Positions 1 through 5,099 of a DNA stretch of 5,755 nt are shown piece after piece (within the stretch, counting starts at the first letter, position 1; each line of letters starts with the position of its first letter). Both the position numbers and the translations under genes were made by a program. The notes below the pieces were generated by a model, which worked only from the letters and a program-made list of their open reading frames with translations, was not told the DNA's origin and did not search any database. The stretch covers positions 1-5,755 of the forward strand of contig CAJUIT010000038.1 of the NCBI GenBank assembly GCA_910586565.1. The letters are read 5' to 3'. The stretch comes from an uncultured Muribaculaceae bacterium. Its GTDB lineage: Bacteria > Bacteroidota > Bacteroidia > Bacteroidales > Muribaculaceae.

Positions 1-449
1 TTATTGAAAGGATAGGTTCCTATAATCCGAACACTAATCCTGCTACAATTACTCTTAACTTCGAGCGGGCTTTGTATTGGGTTAACGTTGGTGCTCAACC
101 CACCGACACTGTACGCAGCATCCTCTCTAACGAAGGTGTTCTTCTCATGAAGCATCTTCAGGGCGGTGTGAAAAAAGGTGCTTTCGACGAAGCCGAAGCT
201 CAGAAGCGCTTCGACGCATGGAAAGCAAAAAAACAGCAGGCTGTCGACTCGCTGAAAACCTCTATGGCTTCCAAGCGTGAACTCGAGGCTAAAAACCGTC
301 TCGAAGCCGAAAAGGCAAAGAACGCAGCCAAAGCTGAAGAAGTAGCTAAGAAAAAAGCTGAACTCGCTGCCGCTAAAGCAGCTGAAGAAGCAGCTAACGC
401 TCCCGAAGCTACCGAGGAAGCTCCCGCAGAGGAAGCAGCAGCCGAATAA
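1..449 (+). CDS. rpsP: 30S ribosomal protein S16, 5' end outside window
   Basis: Structural protein of the small ribosomal subunit that binds 16S rRNA during 30S assembly. The reading frame is open from base 3 (bases 1-2 belong to a cut codon) to TAA at 447-449, giving 148 residues. It begins IERIGSYNPNTNPATI, the typical S16 segment (family pattern IExLGxYnP), then ALYWVNVGAQPTDTVRSIL, which matches the S16 region where residues pack against rRNA, and LLMKHLQGGVKKGAF at the end of the core. After about residue 70 of the fragment comes a roughly 75-residue tail of Ala, Glu and Lys, probably helical and flexible and ending in an acidic stretch. S16 of most bacteria is only 80-90 residues; long tails of this kind are known from Bacteroidetes. 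A TTG at 72 is not the start, because the frame is already coding S16 upstream of it. Identification is firm; the role of the tail is unknown. Confidence 0.95.
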   Translation, partial: IERIGSYNPNTNPATITLNFERALYWVNVGAQPTDTVRSILSNEGVLLMKHLQGGVKKGAFDEAEAQKRFDAWKAKKQQAVDSLKTSMASKRELEAKNRLEAEKAKNAAKAEEVAKKKAELAAAKAAEEAANAPEATEEAPAEEAAAE

Positions 450-472
450 TTCATTCAGCTTTCCGATTAACC

Positions 473-488
473 ACCTCCTGCCGGAGGT
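473..488 (+). other. Small GC-rich hairpin after rpsP
   Basis: ACCTCC and GGAGGT form a perfect 6-bp stem around a TGCC loop. No T-tract follows, so it is unlikely to terminate by itself. It lies between the rpsP stop and the strong terminator and may protect the 3' end of the mRNA. The left arm resembles the anti-Shine-Dalgarno end of 16S rRNA, which may be chance. Confidence 0.35.
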
Positions 489-506
489 AAGGTATCGCAA
501 AAAATC

Positions 507-543
507 GCAGTGTGTCAAACGTTGTTTGGCGCACTGCTTTTTT
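507..543 (+). terminator. Intrinsic terminator of rpsP, possibly bidirectional
   Basis: The arms 507-520 and 524-537 pair over 14 positions around a 3-nt loop: GCAGTG with CACTGC, then CAAAC with GTTTG, with two G-T wobbles between. Six T residues follow directly (538-543). An A6 run at 499-504 sits two bases before the stem, so the same hairpin could also stop transcription arriving on the minus strand. Confidence 0.9.
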
Positions 544-701
544 ATATCCATGCATTTGTACAATTCCGTATCATGCAGCCGAAATAATTTTGTGCACTTA
601 ATCGGCTTCTAACGCCGCCAAAACCTACTACCCCATAGCTGGCAACCGCCCAATACTCAAATCGATTACGCAGACAAAAGGCGCACTATATACATGGCTA
701 T
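544..701. other. Intergenic stretch without a supported gene
   Basis: This lies between the rpsP terminator and the terminator of the minus-strand gene. Neither strand shows a convincing reading frame, tRNA or promoter. The only structure seen is a weak 6-bp inverted repeat, AGCCGA at 577-582 with TCGGCT at 602-607, with a 19-nt loop. Confidence 0.5.
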
Positions 702-742
702 AAAAAAAGCGGTGCACCAACGGCTTTCGCAATTGATGCACC
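702..742 (-). terminator. Intrinsic terminator of the starch-binding protein gene
   Basis: On the minus strand GGTGCA (complement of 737-742) pairs with TGCACC (complement of 711-716). The inside may fold further (CAA with TTG, and a GC-GAAA-GC tip). After GC the strand continues with seven T residues (complement of 702-708). It lies 25 bp after the stop codon at 768. Confidence 0.75.
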
Positions 743-767
743 ACAATGTATTTAAATGTTTAGTTCG

Positions 768-2315
768 TTATTTAACGAGGACTTTTGAAACCTTCGAACC
801 CTCTTTCACAATGTAGAGCTGTCCGGCTTGCGGGTTCTCCACCATGATGCCCTGCAGGTTAAAGTAAATCTTTTCTCCGGCAACATCAGTTGTGGAAACA
901 GAGTTTACACCACTGAGGGTGTCAATTTTACCTGCGCGATTGTAAACGCCGTGATTCTCAAAAGAAAGGTCACCGGTCTGGTTGCCGGTACCGCTGTTAC
1001 CATTATTGAAGATAACCTGAGCACCGGTCATATCATCAGATGTGCTGAACTCATATTTCCATGCATTGCCGTAGGTGGGAATGGTAGTGGCAGTCATCTG
1101 CGCACCGGGCCATACGCCGCCGGAGTAGTTGGCTGTACCGGTCCAGAGCCACACGCGGGGCTGCGCCCAAGGATTGCTTTCCTGATCAACGAAATAAACA
1201 TCATAGTCAGAAGCATCGGGGTCGGGTTCCGGTTCCGGATCGGGAACAGGTTCGGGAGCCGGGGGAACAACGCTGCCGTCGCGGAGATGACCGATTGAAG
1301 CCATAGCATAGGTGAGGATATCCTCATCGTCCTTCTCATGGGTTGTTGAAGTATCCTTTGCATACTTTTCAAACACATTGTCAACCATCGAAGGGTCGAA
1401 GGGCACGCAGTCAATGCCCGATTCGCCACGCGTGCCGATTACGCGGCAACCGATGCCGTAGGTTTCAAGCCATTCCTTGTTGATGCCAAGAGTTTTCAAG
1501 GGAATCGACATTTCATAGAATGTGTCGAAATTGGTGTCGTGAGGTTTCAATCCTTCCACCGGACCTGCAAGCAGATTGTCGTAGCAATCAACATCATAGA
1601 TATTGTTAACAATTGAAGGGTCGGAGATAGGAGTTTCAGCATCAGCCCAGTCGGCTGCTGTTTTCTGACGCCACAGATGTGAGGGCTTGAAACCGTATTT
1701 CAACTGGTATTTGATGCCGGCAGCTGTGAAAAGGGTGCAACCGTTGCCATAGTTGGTGTTGCCCGCTGCATCCACAGCCTTGAACATTGCCGGAGCACCT
1801 TGTCCAACTTGGGCGCTCATGTAGAAAAGGTGGTCAACATGCACCTGATGCCCCACCATAGGTTCCCAAATATAACCTCCGTTTTCCAACTTTCCTGTAA
1901 TTCCGGTTGCCCCGGGGTTCACCGAAAGAGCAACAATGAGGGGAACGTTGCCGATGCGGCCATAATCGGTGAGAGGCCCGTCGCCTTCGCGTGCCCAGGT
2001 GTCGCCGGTGTTGCACATCTGCCAACCGATGTAAAGATTGGTTTCATCCCATGCGGCATAAAGCGCATACATGTCAATCACACAGTTCTCATGGCTGCCG
2101 TGGAAAGCGTTAGCCATGTCGTTGGCACCACAAGTAGCCACAATCATGTCGTTCGACCAGTCGTCAAACTCGCCGTCGATGCTAATAGTGGCCTGCTTGC
2201 CAACAGCTCCGTCGGCATTAGTTGAGAAAAACGCACGGGTCTCAACATCCTGTGCCATGCACAGGATGGATGCCGAGGCAATTGCCGACAACGACATCAA
2301 ACTCTTTAAGTACAT
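768..2315 (-). CDS. Secreted starch-binding protein: CBM9-like region, CBM26 module, C-terminal sorting-type tail
   Basis: 515 residues, probably surface or secreted and binding starch-type glucans. Residues 1-21 form a signal peptide (Lys4, then a hydrophobic stretch, cleavage likely after CMA). Cys19 lacks a good lipobox, so a lipoprotein is less likely. ISIDGEFDDW (44-53) and AAWDETNLYIGW (87-98) are the hallmark strands of CBM9-like/DOMON-type domains. A Pro/Asp/Glu linker (351-367) leads to residues 370-460, which carry aromatic and NxG signatures of starch-binding module CBM26 (VWLWTG, WPGAQMT, VIFNNG, GNQTGDL, GVYN). Residues 481-515 (YFNLQGI, NPQAGQLYIV, KVLVK) resemble C-terminal tails of secreted Bacteroidales proteins, related in style to type IX secretion tails. 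No glycoside hydrolase catalytic domain is visible. The start is set by the signal peptide. The gene stands alone, with a repeat-borne -7 box about 95 bp upstream and a terminator downstream. CBM26 is well supported; the N-terminal assignment is moderate. Confidence 0.85.
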   Translation of the reverse strand: MYLKSLMSLSAIASASILCMAQDVETRAFFSTNADGAVGKQATISIDGEFDDWSNDMIVATCGANDMANAFHGSHENCVIDMYALYAAWDETNLYIGWQMCNTGDTWAREGDGPLTDYGRIGNVPLIVALSVNPGATGITGKLENGGYIWEPMVGHQVHVDHLFYMSAQVGQGAPAMFKAVDAAGNTNYGNGCTLFTAAGIKYQLKYGFKPSHLWRQKTAADWADAETPISDPSIVNNIYDVDCYDNLLAGPVEGLKPHDTNFDTFYEMSIPLKTLGINKEWLETYGIGCRVIGTRGESGIDCVPFDPSMVDNVFEKYAKDTSTTHEKDDEDILTYAMASIGHLRDGSVVPPAPEPVPDPEPEPDPDASDYDVYFVDQESNPWAQPRVWLWTGTANYSGGVWPGAQMTATTIPTYGNAWKYEFSTSDDMTGAQVIFNNGNSGTGNQTGDLSFENHGVYNRAGKIDTLSGVNSVSTTDVAGEKIYFNLQGIMVENPQAGQLYIVKEGSKVSKVLVK

Positions 2316-2409
2316 AAACTTTGAAAATGAATGGTTTAGATTAAAACGCGGCGAGGATTTTCCGCCTGCGCTTCATGGTAAAATTAATGTAAGTGATATA
2401 TCTACGTGA

Positions 2410-2417
2410 CAAAGATA
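2410..2417 (-). promoter_or_regulatory. -7 box TATCTTTG upstream of the starch-binding protein gene
   Basis: The minus strand reads TATCTTTG, an exact match to the Bacteroidetes -7 consensus TAnnTTTG. It lies 94 bp before the ATG and predicts a leader of about 90 nt. No clear TTTG is found about 20 bp further upstream, only the T-tract, so the -33 box is weak. The box is also the gene-proximal end of repeat copy 1. Confidence 0.5.
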
Positions 2418-2504
2418 CGAAGAATCTTCGACGAAAAAAAATAGCGAAAGTCGGCCCGGAGGCCGGTTAGTGGTGGCGTAGCCAATTTTATCGAGTCAAA
2501 GATA
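2410..2504 (-). repeat. 95-bp intergenic repeat, copy 1
   Basis: This aligns with 3284-3377 with about 10 mismatches and one A-run indel. Both ends are CAAAGATA (2410-2417 and 2497-2504), i.e. TATCTTTG on the minus strand. Inside are CGGCC/GGCCG (2452-2456 with 2461-2465), whose minus-strand loop is TCCG, then TGGC/GCCA (2474-2477 with 2481-2484), and an A8 run (2434-2441). Family unknown to me; it could be a promoter cassette, an REP- or MITE-like element, or a duplicated leader. Confidence 0.8.
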
Positions 2505-2602
2505 GTGAATTTCCATGAAATAGCATCTTCCCATAGCCAATTTAATGCCAAATTATATGCACTAACCGAAGCCTTTACCTAACAATTTCTATATTACTCG
2601 AC

Positions 2603-3229
2603 CTACATTCCATAAGTGGGATTTGAACGTACTTTTTCATTAAAATCGTTCTTTTTGTTATATTCATCCACGCGCCGAATATACTTTCGGTAATTATTGC
2701 CGGGAGTGTCATCTTCTCCATACGCCTCCGGCTCCGCATCTTCATGCTTTCCGTTTCTAACAAAATACCTTACTTTGGATATCGAATTGTTTTGGCTGAA
2801 GAAATTTTTCCACCATTCAAGCTCCTCTTTTGTAAGTTTAAACCAGTTTGTGAAAGTTGCAATTTTTAAAGGCCCCATTTTACTCGTTTCAGAAGTTTGA
2901 TGGAATGATTTTAGTTCAACAATAGAATCGGATTGAAATTTGATAAAGAGACTTCCTTTCGGTGTCATTGAAAGCGGCTTTACTTCCTCTACGCTCTTTT
3001 TGTAGAAATCAAACACAACTGTTAGATATTCCTCTCCGTTTTCCAGTGTAACGAGATTCAAACCATTAATTCCCGATACTCCATGCGGGCCCAACATGTG
3101 TATTATGGGCTCTTGAATCGCAATTTTTTGATAGGGTGAAAGTGTAGATACACCTCGTTTCTGAGCCTGGACATTGAATGAACATGCCACCATAAGTACG
3201 AGCGAGAAAAATAGAGTAAGGCGTTTCAT
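2603..3229 (-). CDS. Exported protein of unknown function, 208 residues
   Basis: I do not recognise a family. Residues 1-22 form a signal peptide: MKR, a hydrophobic core LTLFFSLVLMVA, and a likely signal peptidase I site after NVQA. A Cys at position 17 follows VA, so lipoprotein processing is possible, but Met at -3 and no acidic residues after Cys make it less likely. The mature protein looks alpha/beta with strand-like stretches (EEYLTVVFDFY, GSLFIKF, IVELKSF, VRYFVRNG) and a basic, polar C-terminus rich in Asn, Lys and Arg. It has no membrane helix, so a periplasmic or outer-surface location is likely. The ATG at 3227-3229 is the only start that keeps the full signal peptide. It is transcribed alone, divergently from the nuclease gene, and has a 17-bp palindrome just before the start and repeat copy 2 upstream. 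No clear terminator follows it; transcription may run into repeat copy 1 and the next gene. Confidence 0.8.
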   Translation of the reverse strand: MKRLTLFFSLVLMVACSFNVQAQKRGVSTLSPYQKIAIQEPIIHMLGPHGVSGINGLNLVTLENGEEYLTVVFDFYKKSVEEVKPLSMTPKGSLFIKFQSDSIVELKSFHQTSETSKMGPLKIATFTNWFKLTKEELEWWKNFFSQNNSISKVRYFVRNGKHEDAEPEAYGEDDTPGNNYRKYIRRVDEYNKKNDFNEKVRSNPTYGM

Positions 3230-3240
3230 GATTTGGTATT

Positions 3241-3257
3241 GTTTAATCCGATTAAAC
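3241..3257. promoter_or_regulatory. 17-bp perfect palindrome in the leader of the 208-residue protein gene
   Basis: GTTTAATC and GATTAAAC are exact reverse complements around one central C. The site begins 12 bp before the ATG at 3229 and lies between that start and the proximal -7 box. It could be an operator for a dimeric regulator, or an RNA hairpin covering the ribosome entry region. A partly similar GTTTA...TAAAAC element lies at 2334-2347, before the other minus-strand gene. Confidence 0.45.
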
Positions 3258-3283
3258 TGATGTGACTATCAATAAGCTTTTTG

Positions 3284-3291
3284 CAAAGATA
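3284..3291 (-). promoter_or_regulatory. -7 box TATCTTTG upstream of the 208-residue protein gene
   Basis: The minus strand reads TATCTTTG, matching TAnnTTTG, 54 bp before the ATG. The expected -33 position falls on the T-tract (TTTT in place of TTTG), so the upstream element is weak. It is the gene-proximal end of repeat copy 2. Confidence 0.5.
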
Positions 3292-3307
3292 CACAGTATT
3301 TTCGACG

Positions 3308-3344
3308 AAAAAAATAGCGAAAGTCGGCCCGAAGGCCGGTTCGC
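3308..3344 (-). terminator. Terminator-like hairpin inside repeat copy 2
   Basis: On the minus strand GCGAA (complement of 3340-3344) pairs with TTCGC (complement of 3317-3321) below an inner stem CGGCC/GGCCG with a TTCG loop. There is a small internal loop between the two stems. TA and then seven T residues (complement of 3308-3314) follow. The lower stem is not kept in copy 1, so its function is uncertain. Confidence 0.4.
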
Positions 3345-3438
3345 GTTGGCGCAGCCAATTTTATTGAGTCAAAGATACGCATTACACCTTAAAATGCAAT
3401 ATATGCCCACATCGGATTCCACTCTGCAAATGATAGTA

Positions 3439-3450
3439 AAAGGCGCCTTT
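3439..3450. promoter_or_regulatory. 12-bp perfect palindrome upstream of the nuclease promoter
   Basis: AAAGGCGCCTTT is self-complementary and ends 15 bp before the -33 box at 3466. This position would suit a regulator binding just upstream of the promoter. No protein is known to me for this site. Confidence 0.3.
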
Positions 3451-3465
3451 ATTCATTTGACTGAA

Positions 3466-3497
3466 TTTGCTCATATCGCTACAAAACAATATCTTTG
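3466..3497 (+). promoter_or_regulatory. Bacteroidetes-type promoter of the TerB-nuclease gene
   Basis: TTTG (3466-3469), a 20-bp spacer and TATCTTTG (3490-3497) match the -33 TTTG and -7 TAnnTTTG consensus. Transcription would begin near 3504, about 30 nt before the ATG at 3535. The promoter lies within the longer open frame that begins at GTG 3262, which argues strongly for the 3535 start. Confidence 0.7.
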
Positions 3498-3534
3498 CGA
3501 ATGCAACCCTCCATGCAACGCAATCATTATTTCC

Positions 3535-4218
3535 ATGTCAATCAAAACAATTCCACTTCAACAGGCCATTCAGTGGATAGCGAGAGCTGCTGCTGCCGAC
3601 GGTGTTATTTCCCCTTCGGAGAGAAAAGTTCTGTCGGAATTTGCCAAAGCCTATGAACTCGACGCGGCAAAAATAATCAGACTTGCTTACGGATTTTCCA
3701 ACGACTATGAGCAGGAGGTTGTGGCAGTGGCACCGGCTGAGTTGAAAGGCACCAGGTTCGAGGAATTTGTCGTGTCGCTCTGTTCCGACAAATCGCATTT
3801 CAAACTGCTGGCTTGGCGCGGAGACAAAATTTCGGGCAACACCTATGCCATCGACACCTTGATGCCCGATCTTCACATCCGCCACAAAATTGACGATAGG
3901 GTGGTTGACTACTTCATCGAATGCAAATACCGCTCTTCATGGGGCAAGGATGATGCCATCGACCTCTCTCCGCAATTTGTGCGCTACTACAATGCCGCGA
4001 AAGATAACGGGATTGAACTGTTTATTGCGCTCGGAGTGGGGGGCACCCCATCAAATCCCGAAGAATTTTTCCTTATACCGGGACGCATGGTAAAACTTGA
4101 CAAACAAATCGACCGCGTGAGATTCGTCAAATGCCGTTGCCCGAAAACACCCGCCGGTTTCCAACAATACATCGCCCACTACTTCAACAAGCGCATCTTC
4201 CTCAAGCAAAACGAATAA
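3535..4218 (+). CDS. TerB-like domain fused to a PD-(D/E)xK nuclease-like domain
   Basis: 227 residues, cytoplasmic. Residues 10-55 (IARAAAADGVISPSER, then KVLSEFAKAYELD) match the TerB/DjlA-type helical domain, including the conserved ADGxIsxxE segment with Asp22 and Glu29. Residues 72-185 resemble a restriction-endonuclease fold: GTRFEEFV (Glu76), LLAWRGD, MPDL (Asp112), FIECKYR (Glu129 and Lys131) and Gln147 in SPQFVRYY. This fits the order E...PD...ExK...Q of Mrr-like and related nucleases. I infer DNA or RNA cleavage; the target is unknown. An in-frame GTG at 3262 would add 91 residues, but that stretch reads through repeat copy 2 and through the gene's own promoter, so I chose the ATG at 3535. 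No Shine-Dalgarno site is seen, as usual in Bacteroidetes. Small membrane-protein genes follow 56 bp downstream. The nuclease call is moderately sure, the biological role open. Confidence 0.8.
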   Translation: MSIKTIPLQQAIQWIARAAAADGVISPSERKVLSEFAKAYELDAAKIIRLAYGFSNDYEQEVVAVAPAELKGTRFEEFVVSLCSDKSHFKLLAWRGDKISGNTYAIDTLMPDLHIRHKIDDRVVDYFIECKYRSSWGKDDAIDLSPQFVRYYNAAKDNGIELFIALGVGGTPSNPEEFFLIPGRMVKLDKQIDRVRFVKCRCPKTPAGFQQYIAHYFNKRIFLKQNE

Positions 4219-4274
4219 AGCAAAAAAGTAGCCACATCCCAACTGAAAGCCGTTCCAATCCATCACAATCGCCT

Positions 4275-4433
4275 ATGACTATATCCTCGTTAATTCTCAT
4301 AATTATAGGAATTATCGGAATCATCAATTTCATTATCGATTATCGCAAAAAAACATTGCGATGGTGGGACTATGTTGCAGTAACCGTCTGCGCACTTTTT
4401 ATCGCCGAGGCAATATTATATATGTATATATGA
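4275..4433 (+). CDS. Two-helix small membrane protein, 52 residues
   Basis: No family recognised. Residues 4-21 are almost entirely Ile, Leu and Gly and form a first membrane helix. Residues 22-31 (DYRKKTLRWW) make a basic loop with two Trp at the interface, and residues 33-50 form a second helix. By the positive-inside rule the loop faces the cytoplasm and both ends lie outside. The frame is open further upstream into the nuclease gene, but the ATG at 4275 starts directly at the hydrophobic part, while the upstream stretch is polar and reads like an out-of-frame copy of the nuclease end. It begins 56 bp after the nuclease stop with no promoter visible between, so co-transcription is likely. 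Small size makes the call moderate. Confidence 0.6.
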   Translation: MTISSLILIIIGIIGIINFIIDYRKKTLRWWDYVAVTVCALFIAEAILYMYI

Positions 4434-4451
4434 CAGTCTATTTATTGATAG

Positions 4452-4643
4452 ATGATTGAAAATATGGAATCGTATTATCCTGTGATTGTCGGCTTTTTAT
4501 CGGCTCTTGTCGGACTGAGAATCGACCGCGTCTTGTCAAAGCGGCTTAAAAAGCCGGGATTAAGCTTCGTATTAGCAATTATAATAACGTCTTTACTCTT
4601 TATCGCTATTTTATCGCTGGCAAAGATTGCAAGTAAGCCATGA
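4452..4643 (+). CDS. Two-helix small membrane protein, 63 residues
   Basis: No family recognised. Residues 10-22 (PVIVGFLSALVGL) and 38-57 form two hydrophobic segments around a strongly basic loop (RIDRVLSKRLKK), so the loop is probably cytoplasmic. It begins 18 bp after the stop of the previous small gene, which supports one transcription unit. ATG at 4452 is used; a second in-frame ATG at 4464 (Met5) is possible and would still keep both segments. The helix-basic loop-helix plan repeats that of its two neighbours, although the sequences are not clearly similar. Function unknown. Confidence 0.6.
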   Translation: MIENMESYYPVIVGFLSALVGLRIDRVLSKRLKKPGLSFVLAIIITSLLFIAILSLAKIASKP

Positions 4644-4669
4644 AAATTATTATGTATCTGAGAAATATG

Positions 4670-4677
4670 TATATTTG
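4670..4677 (+). promoter_or_regulatory. Possible -7 box before the third small membrane protein
   Basis: TATATTTG matches TAnnTTTG and lies 21 bp before the ATG at 4699. No TTG is found at the expected -33 position, so this may be a weak internal promoter or chance in AT-rich sequence. Confidence 0.35.
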
Positions 4678-4698
4678 CAGTTAAAACAAATCAAACAG

Positions 4699-4860
4699 AT
4701 GAATTCAACATTTTTCATTATAGGATGCTGCAACATTGCCATAGGCTGCAGCTCATTGAGAAAGAACGGCAATAAAAGAAATATCATCGCCTACCTCAAT
4801 CTGTTACTTGGTATATTCCTGATAATCTCAAGTTTCACCATATTCAAACACGCAGCCTAA
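4699..4860 (+). CDS. Two-helix small membrane protein, 53 residues
   Basis: No family recognised. Residues 4-17 (TFFIIGCCNIAIGC) and 29-48 are hydrophobic and flank a basic loop (RKNGNKR), again predicting a cytoplasmic loop. There are three Cys in the first segment. The same frame is open from a TTG at 4627, but that stretch overlaps the previous gene and runs through the TATATTTG box, so the ATG at 4699 is the better start. It lies 55 bp after the previous stop, close enough to share a transcript but perhaps with its own promoter. The frame ends at TAA 4858-4860, convergent with the coiled-coil gene. Confidence 0.55.
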   Translation: MNSTFFIIGCCNIAIGCSSLRKNGNKRNIIAYLNLLLGIFLIISSFTIFKHAA

Positions 4861-4950
4861 CAGGCGACATCCGGGATTCCACAAACGACTACATCGAATT
4901 TTTCCTCAAAGCATCATGCAATAATAACAATCTAAAATAACCTACATAAC

Positions 4951-4974
4951 GCCACTTTGGCTCGGCACTTTTTT
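4951..4974 (+). terminator. Possible terminator after the small membrane proteins
   Basis: GCCA and TGGC form a short stem around CTT (4951-4961), and a T6 run follows at 4969-4974. A 7-nt gap between stem and T-tract makes it weak. A second GGCA...TGCC pairing (4964-4967 with 4974-4977) competes with it. Confidence 0.3.
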
Positions 4975-5099
4975 GCCTCTGTAATGCATGTAACACACAC
5001 GTCATCTTAGAACAGCATTGGAGCTTCATCATCATAATGCACAATATCTCACAATATTCACAACCGCTTATCACCTGCCAATCATAGCCTTTTATAAAT

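Larger units (their letters stand above)
3284..3377 (-). repeat. 94-bp intergenic repeat, copy 2
   Basis: Second copy of the element at 2410-2504, in the same orientation and again upstream of a minus-strand gene for an exported protein. CAAAGATA bounds both ends (3284-3291, 3370-3377). CGGCC (3325-3329) pairs with GGCCG (3334-3338), giving a C(TTCG)G tetraloop on the minus strand. TTGGC (3346-3350) pairs with GCCAA (3354-3358). The outer TATCTTTG has a TTG 19 bp upstream (complement of 3397-3399), giving a fair -33/-7 promoter. Confidence 0.8.

Noticed and set aside
694..806. A short plus-strand frame starting at ATG 694
   Set aside because: It reads through the terminator hairpin and then antisense into the starch-binding protein gene; there is no promoter before it.
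828..1298. A 156-residue plus-strand frame
   Set aside because: It lies antisense to the CBM26 and tail-coding region, which has clear family motifs. It is a shadow of that gene.
2071..2409. A 112-residue plus-strand frame opposite the starch-binding protein gene
   Set aside because: It is antisense to a well-supported signal peptide and CBM9-like region and runs into repeat copy 1. It has no promoter or domain of its own.
2410..2504. The 8-bp CAAAGATA ends read as target-site duplications of a transposon
   Set aside because: Both repeat copies carry the same 8 bp at both ends, whereas target duplications should differ between insertion sites. It matches the -7 promoter box instead. No terminal inverted repeats are seen.
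2410..3377. The two repeats as a minimal CRISPR array
   Set aside because: The repeats are 95 bp, about 88-89% identical and separated by a whole gene. There is no spacer pattern and no cas gene.
4640..4684. A 14-codon frame overlapping the stop of the 63-residue gene
   Set aside because: It has no features beyond an ATG and contains the possible -7 box of the next gene.
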